Source: Borreliella mayonii
Lineage (GTDB): Bacteria > Spirochaetota > Spirochaetia > Borreliales > Borreliaceae
Reading direction: 5' to 3'
Length of the DNA: 64,000 nt
NCBI RefSeq assembly: GCF_001945665.1
Contig: NZ_CP015780.1
Coordinates: 744,001-808,000, forward strand
Under the pieces are notes generated by a model. It saw only the letters and a list, made by a program, of their open reading frames with translations, did not search any database and was not told where the DNA came from. Shown here piece after piece: positions 46,256-54,972 of this stretch (positions are counted from its first letter, which is position 1; every line of letters begins with the position of its first letter). The translations under genes were made by a program, and so were the position numbers.

Positions 46256-46873
46256 ATGATTAATCTTGATTTGATTGTTGATGAAACTTTGTTTAGATAC
46301 CCTGATGTTAAGCCTTTTTTAAATTATAAAAATAATTATGAACTTTTAATAATGGTTATTTTAAGTGCAAGAACAACAGATAATTTGGTGAATAAAATTT
46401 CTCCATACCTTTTTGAAAGGTATGAGAATTTTGAAAGTTTATCAAGAGCAAATGTTGGAGATGTTGAAAAATTAATTTATAAGACTGGTTTTTATTCAAG
46501 GAAAGCCAAAAATATTATAAATTGCTCTATTGATATTTTGGAAAAATTTAATGGTGTTATTCCAAATAATATTTTTGATCTTGTTAAGCTGCCTGGAGTA
46601 GGTCGAAAAACAGCAAATGTTATTCTTGGATCTGTTTACAATAAGCCTGCAATTATTGTAGATACTCATTTTAGTAGAGTTATTACAAGACATGCTCTTT
46701 CTTTGGAAAATTCTCCTATTAAGATTGAATTGGATCTAAAAAGAAGAATAAAGCCTTGTAAGCAATATAGATTTTCTATGGCTATCAATAAGCATGCAAG
46801 AGAAATTTGTACTTCTAGAAGTGTGAGTTGTGTTAATTGTTTTTTAGAAAAATTTGCTCCAAGAGTTTGTTAA
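46256..46873 (+). CDS. nth: Endonuclease III
   Basis: Base-excision glycosylase/AP lyase for oxidised pyrimidines; 205 residues. The helix-hairpin-helix LPGVGRKTANV contains the catalytic Lys (K118) and IVDTHFSRV the catalytic Asp (D136). The C-terminal cluster cysteines are C185, C192, C195 and C205: the first three keep the C-x6-C-x2-C spacing, but the last gap is 9 residues, not the usual 5, and the fourth Cys is the very last residue. The start ATG 46256 is chosen because a TATAAT sits inside the longer frame. Convergent with oppC, 8 bases apart. Confidence 0.93.
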   Translation: MINLDLIVDETLFRYPDVKPFLNYKNNYELLIMVILSARTTDNLVNKISPYLFERYENFESLSRANVGDVEKLIYKTGFYSRKAKNIINCSIDILEKFNGVIPNNIFDLVKLPGVGRKTANVILGSVYNKPAIIVDTHFSRVITRHALSLENSPIKIELDLKRRIKPCKQYRFSMAINKHAREICTSRSVSCVNCFLEKFAPRVC

Positions 46874-46881
46874 TTTTTTAT

Positions 46882-47742
46882 TTAAGATGATATTAAATGT
46901 TTCATTTTTTTTCTCAGCCTAAAATTTATCATTGCTAGTATTATGTTTATGCCTATTAATATAAGTAAGGGGTTGATCCATATCCATAGATATTTATTGC
47001 CCATTTGCATATAGTTGAGTAGTTCTCCAAGGCTGGGGTATAGATTTTTATCTTGTTTTTGTAAAAAGCTTACTACTTCAAAGGTAGTAAGGCTTCTTCC
47101 CATTTGTAATGGAATTATAGATGATATTGATGAGAATACTTCTGGAAAAATGTGATGCAATATTATTCTAATTTTGCTTGCCCCCATAGCTTCACTGGCT
47201 TTAACATAATCTAAATTTTTTATTATTAATGTATTGTTTCTTGCAATAAAAGCAAATCTAATCCATCCATGAATCAATGCTAATAGTGTTGCTGCTTGAA
47301 GCATATTGTAAGTTTTTTGTTTTAAAAAGTAATAAAAAACTAGAGACACGATGTAAAAAAAGGGCAATGTTTGCAATGTTTCTATTAGTTTTGAAATTAG
47401 CATGCAAATTTCAAAACTAAACATGCCTATTATTGTTCCAATAAAGATTCCAATTATTGCAGAAATTGTTGCGTAGCTTAGCGAAAGTAGAATAGAGTTT
47501 CTGGTTGCAATTATTAGTCTTGCCATAATATCTCTTCCCATTTTGTCTATTCCTAGTGGGTTGTCTTTTGTGGGTGGCATAGGTATGTTTTTGGTAGATT
47601 TTAAATAAACTTTATTTGGATCTTTTTTATAGATTGCAATTTTTGAATTTTCATTAACCAGTGACGGAGTAATAATTAGCAATACAATAAATATATTGAA
47701 GATTACGATATAAATTTTTTTTATTATTGTATCTGTTTTCAT
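46882..47742 (-). CDS. oppC: Peptide ABC transporter permease OppC-like
   Basis: A 286-residue permease with six predicted membrane spans and the periplasmic loop after the first. DNPLGIDKMGRDIMARLIIATRNS is the typical DppC/OppC entry block (shown here only in part: LGIDKMGRDIMARL), and the cytoplasmic EAA loop is EAMGASKIRIILHHIFPE. Its start shares a base with the oppB stop. No ATPase or binding-protein gene is adjacent, so it must borrow them or work with a distant opp set, which Borrelia is known to have. Confidence 0.92.
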   Translation of the reverse strand: MKTDTIIKKIYIVIFNIFIVLLIITPSLVNENSKIAIYKKDPNKVYLKSTKNIPMPPTKDNPLGIDKMGRDIMARLIIATRNSILLSLSYATISAIIGIFIGTIIGMFSFEICMLISKLIETLQTLPFFYIVSLVFYYFLKQKTYNMLQAATLLALIHGWIRFAFIARNNTLIIKNLDYVKASEAMGASKIRIILHHIFPEVFSSISSIIPLQMGRSLTTFEVVSFLQKQDKNLYPSLGELLNYMQMGNKYLWIWINPLLILIGINIILAMINFRLRKKMKHLISS

Positions 47743-48722
47743 TAGCTTAGGGTGTCCTTATATGGGTTGATTTTGTAAATTAGTATATCTGTTATTATAT
47801 TTGGAATAAGCATAATGAAAACACCAATAAAAATTAAATCTTTAGAAATAGCATAATCGTTGAATTTCAAAGCATTTAAATATAAGGCTCCAATTCCATT
47901 AATTTCAAACATTGATTCAATCATTGATGCTCCAAAAAAAGCAGTTGTAAGAATAGGTCTCATGTTCGTGAGCAGTGGTGTTATTGATGGAATTAATGCA
48001 TGTTTTAAGATTATTTGCAATTTATTTATTCCTCTTGATTTTGCAGCTTTTATGTAAAATTCTGATAAAGTTTTGTCAAGAGATTGTTTAAAAATTACAG
48101 AATTAAATATGAAGAATGAAAAAAACCATGCAAATCCACCTATTATTAAATTTTTAGGATTTAAATTAAGGTAATATATTAAAGACAATATTAAAAATAC
48201 TGTTAAATTTCTTGGCATGGAGTGGAGCAGTAGCATTAAATATTCTAGAATATTATTTATTAGGTTGTTTTTTATGTAAATTTTCCAAATTACAATAAGG
48301 ACTATTGCTACAATATAAGAGAGTAGGGCGCCAGGGATTGAGACTTTTAAAGTATTGAATATTTTTTGAAAAATTATTTTAGTAGTTGGCTTTCCTTTAC
48401 TCAGTAAAGAGTACCGATGATCACCCCACAGTATTCCTTCATTTTTTGTTTTGTATATTATATATGAATTGCCAGCTATGTGCTTTAAAAAGCAATCTTT
48501 TTCTAATTTTGATTTAGGGTTGAAGTCATGTATCAGGGTATATCTTTCTATGCTTTTGTATATTCCAATGTATTGCAAGTATTTTTTTAGGATATTTGTT
48601 TTAACAAAAGGAGTATACTGTTGTTCATTTGAAAAAAAATTTACTAACGATATGCAAAAAAATGATGCACAAATTAAATTGATTAATAAATATATTATAT
48701 TTTTAAAAATAAATATTTTCAA
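47742..48722 (-). CDS. oppB: Peptide ABC transporter permease OppB-like
   Basis: A 326-residue permease: N-terminal span, a long periplasmic loop (about 30-120) that is divergent from classical OppB, then five spans with the EAA loop AKSRGINKLQIILKHALIP. The FGASMIESMFEINGIGALYLNA block after it is characteristic of OppB/DppB. Start ATG at 48720-48722, 13 bases after the FtsB-like gene. Confidence 0.9.
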   Translation of the reverse strand: MKIFIFKNIIYLLINLICASFFCISLVNFFSNEQQYTPFVKTNILKKYLQYIGIYKSIERYTLIHDFNPKSKLEKDCFLKHIAGNSYIIYKTKNEGILWGDHRYSLLSKGKPTTKIIFQKIFNTLKVSIPGALLSYIVAIVLIVIWKIYIKNNLINNILEYLMLLLHSMPRNLTVFLILSLIYYLNLNPKNLIIGGFAWFFSFFIFNSVIFKQSLDKTLSEFYIKAAKSRGINKLQIILKHALIPSITPLLTNMRPILTTAFFGASMIESMFEINGIGALYLNALKFNDYAISKDLIFIGVFIMLIPNIITDILIYKINPYKDTLS

Positions 48723-48735
48723 TAAATACTAATCC

Positions 48736-49173
48736 TTAGAGTTTATTGCTTTTTGTAATTTTTTTGGTTTGGATAATGCAACTTGATAAAAAATAATAAA
48801 TTAAACCTATTGCTATTGATATAAGGTAAAAATTTTGATTCTTGGAAAGGGGTTTTTGTAAAGTTAATATTTGCCCTTGGTTATATTGATCTATATTCTT
48901 GTTGATTTTTATTACTGTTGAGTTTTTTGGGTAGTAGCCCAATTTTTTTGCTTCTTTTAGAATTTCTGATTTAGATACTTGCAAGTTAATATATTTTGCT
49001 TTTAATTCTTCTTGAATTTCTTTTAGTTTTTCGATGTGATTTTTTATTAATGTTAAGTTGTTATCCAATTTTTGATAATTAACAAATCCTCTCTCTCCAA
49101 ATATGGGAGCTATTATAAAGTAGCTTAGTATTCCTGAATAAAAAGAGATTGCAATTTTTTTATAAATAGTCAT
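48736..49173 (-). CDS. FtsB/DivIC-like septum protein with extra C-terminal span
   Basis: A 145-residue protein: a membrane span (about residues 8-24), a leucine-rich coiled coil (KLDNNLTLIKNHIEKLKEIQ onwards, about 34-68) and EILKEAKKLGYYPKNSTVIKI, which matches the small post-coil motif of FtsB/DivIC. These proteins recruit and activate FtsQ/FtsL/FtsW-FtsI at the septum. A second hydrophobic span near residues 114-134 is not normal for the family. It is the first gene of the unit with oppB and oppC. Assignment rests on pattern only. Confidence 0.6.
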   Translation of the reverse strand: MTIYKKIAISFYSGILSYFIIAPIFGERGFVNYQKLDNNLTLIKNHIEKLKEIQEELKAKYINLQVSKSEILKEAKKLGYYPKNSTVIKINKNIDQYNQGQILTLQKPLSKNQNFYLISIAIGLIYYFLSSCIIQTKKITKSNKL

Positions 49174-49271
49174 ATAGCTTGTAATTATATTCTTAATATA
49201 CTATATTTACAAGTAGTTAAAGTTGGTTTAGATTGTATTTCTATTGATTAGTTTTGGAGAGCAAGTTTGGC

Positions 49272-50537
49272 ATGAAGGAAAGTATTTTTTTTATCAAAGA
49301 AGGTCCTAAGGAAGTTAATTTTGATATTGAAAAAGTATTTTTAAGAAGTGAGTCTGTTGATATTGTTTCTACAGCCTCAGATAATCTTAAAACTCTTTTA
49401 GATGAAAAGCTGTTAAAACTTGATAATATATTAAAAGAAAGGCACGGTGAGTTGATTAATTGTTTAAAGGACGTTGAGCTTCGTGTTGAGAGAGTTGAAA
49501 AAGAAATGCTTGATAATGGCCTTAAGTTTGTTCAAAGAGATTTTGTTGTTTCTGATTCTAAGGATTTTGAAAAAAAGCCATCTGAGATTGATGATTCTTT
49601 TTCTAAAAAAGAAGATAATTTGCCTAATATTTCTATTGGTCAAGAAGAATTAAATGCACTGCTTGAAGGTATCAATTATGCCCCAAAAGAAAGTGAAGAA
49701 GTTCATAACGATGTTAAATTTAATAGATATAAAGATTTGAATTTGACTAGCAATTTGCATGTGGCTGATAATTTTTCTAATAATTTTATTAAAAAAGAAG
49801 GTATTGATATTGGCAGTGATAATGTGCCCGTAGGAAATATGGAGTTAAATAATAATAATGATCATAATGAAAAATTAGAAAGTTTTGCTACAGAGTCAGA
49901 TAAATATTTAGATTCTGTTGATAAAAATTTGGATAATAGTTCTTCTTTGGAATATAAAGTTCGTGGAGAAGATCACCATTCTATTGCTAATTGTGATAAC
50001 TCTGAAAAATTGGAGGACTTTGTAGATAATAAACAACGGTTAGATTTAATTGATGAGAGTGTAAACATTGACCATGAGAATGGTGGTAATTGTTCGATTC
50101 TTGAGGACTCTGGTGAACGTTTTGAGTTGAAAGAATTTGATGACTTTGAAAATATTTTAAAAGAGGGCCTAGATTCTAAAGTTGCCGAGAGCTTTTTTCC
50201 TAATGATGGAGAGAAAAATTTGCATGATAATTTGATAGATGAAGCAGGTCAAGGCCAAAGCAATGATATTACTAATTGTGAAAAGCCTAGCTCTCAAAAT
50301 ATAAATAAGGATCCTTCTTTTTTAAATTTTAATGCTGTTGAAAAGGTTGTGAGCAAATTTAATGCTGAAGAATCTTTAAGTAATGTTGTGCTAAATAGCG
50401 ATGAAAAAGCTATATTAATAAATTTTATTGATAGGATAGAAAGTGAGCTTGAGTTAAATCCTAATAGAAATATTTTTAAAATTAAACAAGAGTATGAAGT
50501 TTTAAAAAAAGTTAAATTTTTACTTACTAAAGGTTGA
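49272..50537 (+). CDS. Acidic, low-complexity hypothetical protein
   Basis: A 421-residue protein without signal peptide or membrane span. The N-terminal ~100 residues look like a coiled coil (LKTLLDEKLLKLDNILKERH region), the central 250 are Asp/Asn/Glu/Ser-rich and probably disordered, and the last 70 form a more ordered helical domain (LNSDEKAILINFIDRIESEL). I place the start at ATG 49272 rather than TTG 49254; GGAG at 49256-49259 is a distant binding site. No family recognised. Likely monocistronic, divergent from the FtsB-like gene. Confidence 0.7.
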   Translation: MKESIFFIKEGPKEVNFDIEKVFLRSESVDIVSTASDNLKTLLDEKLLKLDNILKERHGELINCLKDVELRVERVEKEMLDNGLKFVQRDFVVSDSKDFEKKPSEIDDSFSKKEDNLPNISIGQEELNALLEGINYAPKESEEVHNDVKFNRYKDLNLTSNLHVADNFSNNFIKKEGIDIGSDNVPVGNMELNNNNDHNEKLESFATESDKYLDSVDKNLDNSSSLEYKVRGEDHHSIANCDNSEKLEDFVDNKQRLDLIDESVNIDHENGGNCSILEDSGERFELKEFDDFENILKEGLDSKVAESFFPNDGEKNLHDNLIDEAGQGQSNDITNCEKPSSQNINKDPSFLNFNAVEKVVSKFNAEESLSNVVLNSDEKAILINFIDRIESELELNPNRNIFKIKQEYEVLKKVKFLLTKG

Positions 50538-50660
50538 AAATCTACTCGTTTAAATTCTATTTTTTATAAAAATTCTTAAATTAATTTTTGATAGCTGGAT
50601 GGGTTTTTTTGTTTTAACTTATTAATTTTAATTTAAAAGATAAACTTATCGTAAAGCTAA

Positions 50661-50690
50661 ACAACATCTTATCTTTTGATAAAATGTTGT
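50661..50690. terminator. Bidirectional terminator candidate
   Basis: A 13-bp stem with one C-A mismatch (ACAACATCTTATC at 50661-50673, GATAAAATGTTGT at 50678-50690), loop TTTT. It lies in the 223-base gap between the convergent acidic-protein gene and the DUF4340 gene. Otherwise the gap shows nothing. Confidence 0.5.
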
Positions 50691-50760
50691 CTTTGCTAAG
50701 GTTACATTTTGATTATATTTATTTTTATATGTTTTATATGCTTTTTAATACATTGCAAGA

Positions 50761-51774
50761 TTAATCTGCATTGATGTGATGTTCATTATGATCTTCTTGA
50801 TTATCATTGCTAGAAATATTATCTTTTTCTATTAATTTTTTTTCTAAGTTAAATACATCAAAAAAAGTCCATTTGCTGGTCATGTAGTAATATTCATCTT
50901 TATCTTTTTTGATTAATATGTCTTTGTCATTTTCTTCGTTTTTATTAAAATAAATTTCAATATTGTTTACACTTTTATTGCTCCATTTGACTTCAATTTT
51001 GTATTGAAGTTTATAGTCATCTATTTTAGATTTATCAATTTCAAGCCCATCAGCTTTAAATTCAGCAATAATATTTAAAGGCCTTTCCTTTGTCATTTTT
51101 TGGTTATTTAAAAAATAAAGGCCATCTTTAGTGGTAATCTCATAGTTATTATTTATATTATTTTCATTTTCTTTGTTTAATTTTCTTATTATTTTGAATG
51201 ATAAATTTTCTAATTTTGTGTTTTTTTCTTGGAACAAGGTAGTATCTGAGAATGTATTATAAGAATTCCCTTTATATGATAAGAAAATATTTTTTGTTAA
51301 GTAAACATTTTCGTCACTACCTTTGATGTATGCCAATCTTGAATCGCCTTCTCCCGATTTTCCAACAAAAATTTCTGTTAATAGCTTGTTATTATTGTCA
51401 AATAATTTGAAGCTTGGGATTTCCCCAATTCCTAGTTCTTTGTGTTTTTTTTGATCCCTACTTACAAGTTTATTTTTTTGAAGCTCATCTAATGCTTTGA
51501 TTAGAGAGTTAACTTTTTTATTGTCGACAGGAATATTTTGTTTATTATATGTTAACATCCAATCTTTGCCAAGTTTTGTTAGTGTTCCTTCAAGCTCTGT
51601 TTCAATTTTAGAAATTAAATTCAAGTCAAAATCAAAAAATTTTTCTTCTAGAATCCTTGCTACTTTGTTTTCATTTGAAAAAATTATTCCCAATAAGAAT
51701 GTAGATGTTAACACTATTATTATCAATATTTTTATATTTTCTTTATTGATTGAGAATATTTTTGGTTTTGTCAT
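50761..51774 (-). CDS. DUF4340 protein, last gene of ABC cluster
   Basis: A 337-residue membrane-anchored protein: one span (about 14-34), then a periplasmic part made of repeated beta-rich units, with GKDWMLTYNKQNIPVDNKKV and TTKDGLYFLNN near the starts of two copies, as in DUF4340. The family usually accompanies Gld-type ABC transporters, as here. I place the start at ATG 51772-51774, supported by AAAGGAG 6 bases upstream, rather than the longer in-frame version that overlaps the gldG-like gene. The tail is rich in Asp, Asn and His. Substrate unknown. Confidence 0.82.
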   Translation of the reverse strand: MTKPKIFSINKENIKILIIIVLTSTFLLGIIFSNENKVARILEEKFFDFDLNLISKIETELEGTLTKLGKDWMLTYNKQNIPVDNKKVNSLIKALDELQKNKLVSRDQKKHKELGIGEIPSFKLFDNNNKLLTEIFVGKSGEGDSRLAYIKGSDENVYLTKNIFLSYKGNSYNTFSDTTLFQEKNTKLENLSFKIIRKLNKENENNINNNYEITTKDGLYFLNNQKMTKERPLNIIAEFKADGLEIDKSKIDDYKLQYKIEVKWSNKSVNNIEIYFNKNEENDKDILIKKDKDEYYYMTSKWTFFDVFNLEKKLIEKDNISSNDNQEDHNEHHINAD

Positions 51775-51790
51775 AAACACTCCTTTATTC

Positions 51791-53299
51791 TTAATTTGCT
51801 TTTCTTTTTCTAGTAAATCTAACAAGTCCAAATATTAATATTATTGTTGGAAGAATAATTAAGTTAACAATTATTAATGAAAACTTTGCATTGACCATTT
51901 CGTTTGAAGAGCTTGTAAATTTTAATTTAGCTCGTACTTCTCTAGACTTAATATTGAAAAATTCTTCCTTTTGCATTAAATAATCTGAAATTCTTCCTGA
52001 TAGTTCAAAGTTTGATGGAGAACCGTTGTACATATAATCACTAAATATCATGCTTGATCCTGTTAGGATTATTTTAGAATTTTTGGAATATTGATCTTTA
52101 TAAGGACTTTTAATTTTCCCTTCAATTACATATCCTAGTATTTTAACTTTATTCTCTTCAAATTTATTTGGAACTTCAAATGCATTCAAAGATATGTTTG
52201 AAAGATTAGGCTCTTTAACTTGCCATGATTGTTTAGAGCTTGCAAATAGAGGTAAAAATTTTACTTCTGCTTCATCTTTTTTTATAAGTTCTAATGAGCT
52301 GCTCCAAGGAATTGTAGCAGTATAAAAATTTTTCAGTAATGGCATGTCTTTTTTTACAATGTTGCTTTTGTCTATTAAGATCCATGGATAGTAAGTTTGA
52401 AAATTGCCACCTAAAAAGATTGTGGGTGCTCTTTTATCAAGAATAATATTATCATTGTATTTTATGCCATAACTTTCAAATAGATCAAATAGGTTGGATT
52501 TAATAGGAGTTATGCCATATGGATTTTGAGGATTGTAGTCAATTGCGCTTGTTGCAACAAATATTTTTCCATCATTAACAATAAAATCGTCAATTTTTTT
52601 TACAATCTCTTCATCAATTTCTTTAGCGCCAATAATGAATAATCCATTTATTTCTTTTCTTATGTCTTCTAATTTTTCAGTTTTTAAATCTATTTCTTTT
52701 ATTTCAATTCCAAATGCTTTTTTCATTATTTCGGAAAAGTTTTTGTGTGCTTCTTTTAAAGTGCTGTCTCCAAAAGCAAGTCCTAGAACTTTTTTTGTAT
52801 TGTTTATTAACTTGTCAAGCCCATTTGCAAGGTCATATTCTAAATTGCTGATTTCTGTTACAACCGGTATTACTTCTCTTTTGCCTTCATAAATAATTTC
52901 AATTCCTGAGTATATTTTGAGTATTGAGAGCTGATTAATATCTCTTAAGTCAATTTGCTGAGAAGGAATACCAATGTGCTCTAATGGTGTTGAAATTTTA
53001 TCAGCATCAATTTCTTTATAAATTACCTTGCCTTTTGAGGCATCAGAAAAACTTATTAAAAAATTTTTTATTTGGTTTGGAAAAGCAAAATAGTTTTCAA
53101 GACTTCCTGAATTGTAGTATGTTATATATATTGTTTCATTTGCACTTGAGAACAAATTTTTTGTAACTTTAGATATTGTAAAAGCTTTGTGTTTTGTAAA
53201 GTCTATTTTAAAAATGAAAATAGATATATTACAAAAAATCAAAAGGATTATTGTAAGGTTTAAAGTTAGGTTTAAAACTTCATTTTCTTTATTTTTCAT
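51791..53299 (-). CDS. GldG-like ABC transporter auxiliary protein
   Basis: A 502-residue protein of the ABC-type uncharacterised transport family (GldG/ABC_transp_aux). N-terminal span (about 12-32), a large periplasmic domain with the KVIYKEIDADKIS and LFIIGAKEIDEEIVKKIDDFI (partly shown) blocks of a GATase-like fold, and a C-terminal span (about 478-498) ending in FTRKRKAN. It lies 4 bases after the permease gene and 16 bases before the DUF4340 gene. Start ATG at 53297-53299. What it transports is unknown. Confidence 0.85.
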   Translation of the reverse strand: MKNKENEVLNLTLNLTIILLIFCNISIFIFKIDFTKHKAFTISKVTKNLFSSANETIYITYYNSGSLENYFAFPNQIKNFLISFSDASKGKVIYKEIDADKISTPLEHIGIPSQQIDLRDINQLSILKIYSGIEIIYEGKREVIPVVTEISNLEYDLANGLDKLINNTKKVLGLAFGDSTLKEAHKNFSEIMKKAFGIEIKEIDLKTEKLEDIRKEINGLFIIGAKEIDEEIVKKIDDFIVNDGKIFVATSAIDYNPQNPYGITPIKSNLFDLFESYGIKYNDNIILDKRAPTIFLGGNFQTYYPWILIDKSNIVKKDMPLLKNFYTATIPWSSSLELIKKDEAEVKFLPLFASSKQSWQVKEPNLSNISLNAFEVPNKFEENKVKILGYVIEGKIKSPYKDQYSKNSKIILTGSSMIFSDYMYNGSPSNFELSGRISDYLMQKEEFFNIKSREVRAKLKFTSSSNEMVNAKFSLIIVNLIILPTIILIFGLVRFTRKRKAN

Positions 53300-53303
53300 A
53301 AAT

Positions 53304-54038
53304 TTATCTCCATTTTTTTAGTGTTATGCTGTATATGCTTAGTACGAGAAATGTGATTGTAAATGTAATAAAATAAATAAAGTCTGATAAGTTTAGTATG
53401 CCCATATTAAAATAGCTAAAGTGATTAGTTATTGAAATAAAATTAAGCATTTCCCCTATTATATTTTCTTTTCCAAAGATCATAACCAATTTTCCAGAAA
53501 ATAGTATTAATATCAGTGTAAATACGGTTAGAATGTAAGAGACTATTTGACTTTTTGTAATAGAGGATATAAATGTTCCCATGCTTAGCACGGAAAGAGA
53601 ATAAAGAATTATTCCTAGATATTGAAGCAAGATTATCCCAAGATCAAATTCGCCCATGAAAATTGTCATTATTGTAAGAGGTAAGGTAAGTGAGAATAAT
53701 ATTAAGGTAAATATTTTAAGCGTAATAAATTTACCCAAGACTATCTCTTGAGGGCTTAGTGGTAGAGCATAAAGAAGTTCAATGCTTCCTGTTTTATGTT
53801 CCTCTGAGAATACTCCCATGCTAAGTGCTGGCAGCACTAACATCAAAATAATAGGCATTGAAGAGAAATAAGAGGTAAGAGATGCATTGTCTTTAATAAA
53901 AAATCCTGATAAAAAAATAAATGAAAAGTTTATGAATATTAAAAAAAATAGCATTACAACGTATGCAGTTGGAGTTCCAAATAATATTTTTAGTTCTTTT
54001 TTAGAAAGCGACAAAGATTGCTTTAAATCTATTTTCAT
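53304..54038 (-). CDS. ABC-2 type permease (GldF/NosY-like)
   Basis: A 244-residue permease with six predicted spans. The FSEEHKTGSIELLYALPLSPQEIVLGK stretch, with EExxxGxxEll-type signature, is the diagnostic ABC-2 motif (key residues E-H-K-T-G-S-I). Its start overlaps the ATPase gene stop by 4 bases (ATGA arrangement), so they are coupled. Probably one half of a homodimeric or GldG-associated exporter. Confidence 0.9.
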   Translation of the reverse strand: MKIDLKQSLSLSKKELKILFGTPTAYVVMLFFLIFINFSFIFLSGFFIKDNASLTSYFSSMPIILMLVLPALSMGVFSEEHKTGSIELLYALPLSPQEIVLGKFITLKIFTLILFSLTLPLTIMTIFMGEFDLGIILLQYLGIILYSLSVLSMGTFISSITKSQIVSYILTVFTLILILFSGKLVMIFGKENIIGEMLNFISITNHFSYFNMGILNLSDFIYFITFTITFLVLSIYSITLKKWR

Positions 54039-54964
54039 TTTTCTCTCTCCTTGGTTAATTTGCTAAATATCTTTTCAAGGCTTTCATGTTTTGGGATCAT
54101 TGCTTTTAAGATTATATTATTTTTTACTATGTAGCTAAAGAGATCTTCTTCTGTTTTGCCTTGAGATAGTTTTAATAAAATATTTAAGTCTTTTTCGTGT
54201 TCTTCAAGTTGTATTAATGTAAAAATATCATTTTTGCTATTGAAAAAATTTTTTTCATTTTCAGATTTTTTTAGAACTATTAATTCTATTTCAATTTCTT
54301 TAAGTTTATTTTTAATAATATTTTCTTTTGTGTCATCAGCAACAATTGCTCCGTTGTTAATAATAATTATTCTTTTGCAAATAGATTCTACTTCGCTTAA
54401 TATGTGTGAAGAAAATAATATTGTACTTTCTTTTGTAAGCTCTTTTAAGAATTCTTTAAATTCAATTATTTGATTTGGATCAAGACCGTTTGTTGGCTCA
54501 TCAAGTATTACAAGTTTGGGATTGTTTATTAAAGCGCCAGCTATTCCTACTCTTTGTTTAAATCCTTTTGAAAGTTGAGAAATCAGCTTATCTTCAACTT
54601 CTTTTAATTTAAATATGCTTATTACTCTGTCAATTTCTTTTTTAAATTTTTTAACACCTTTTATTTCTGATATAAACTTTAAATATTCCTTAACAGAAAG
54701 CTCTGGATAAAGAGCTAGTTTTTCAGGAACATATCCTATTTGTTGTAGTATTTCTTTTGAATGCTCTACAATGTCTTTTCCAAAAATTTTTACATTACCT
54801 TTGCTTGGATAATGAAATGATGTTAAGATTTTGATCAATGTGGACTTTCCAGCTCCGTTTGGGCCAAGTATACCAAGCACTTCGCCTTCATCAACCTTAA
54901 AGCTAACATTAAATAGTGCTGTAAATGGTCCATACATTTTAGTAACTTTTTCTACATTTATCAT
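54035..54964 (-). CDS. ABC transporter ATPase (GldA/CcmA-like)
   Basis: A 309-residue ATPase: Walker A GPNGAGKST (33-41), Q-loop QQIGYVPE, signature LSKGFKQRV (SKG instead of SGG, common in this subfamily), Walker B VILDEPTNGLDP, H-loop FSSHILSEVE, and a ~90-residue C-terminal extension typical of ABC-2 exporters. First gene of the four-gene unit ATPase-permease-GldG-DUF4340. ATG at 54962-54964, 8 bases after the RNase Z gene upstream. Confidence 0.94.
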   Translation of the reverse strand: MINVEKVTKMYGPFTALFNVSFKVDEGEVLGILGPNGAGKSTLIKILTSFHYPSKGNVKIFGKDIVEHSKEILQQIGYVPEKLALYPELSVKEYLKFISEIKGVKKFKKEIDRVISIFKLKEVEDKLISQLSKGFKQRVGIAGALINNPKLVILDEPTNGLDPNQIIEFKEFLKELTKESTILFSSHILSEVESICKRIIIINNGAIVADDTKENIIKNKLKEIEIELIVLKKSENEKNFFNSKNDIFTLIQLEEHEKDLNILLKLSQGKTEEDLFSYIVKNNIILKAMIPKHESLEKIFSKLTKEREK

Positions 54965-54972
54965 ATATCCTC

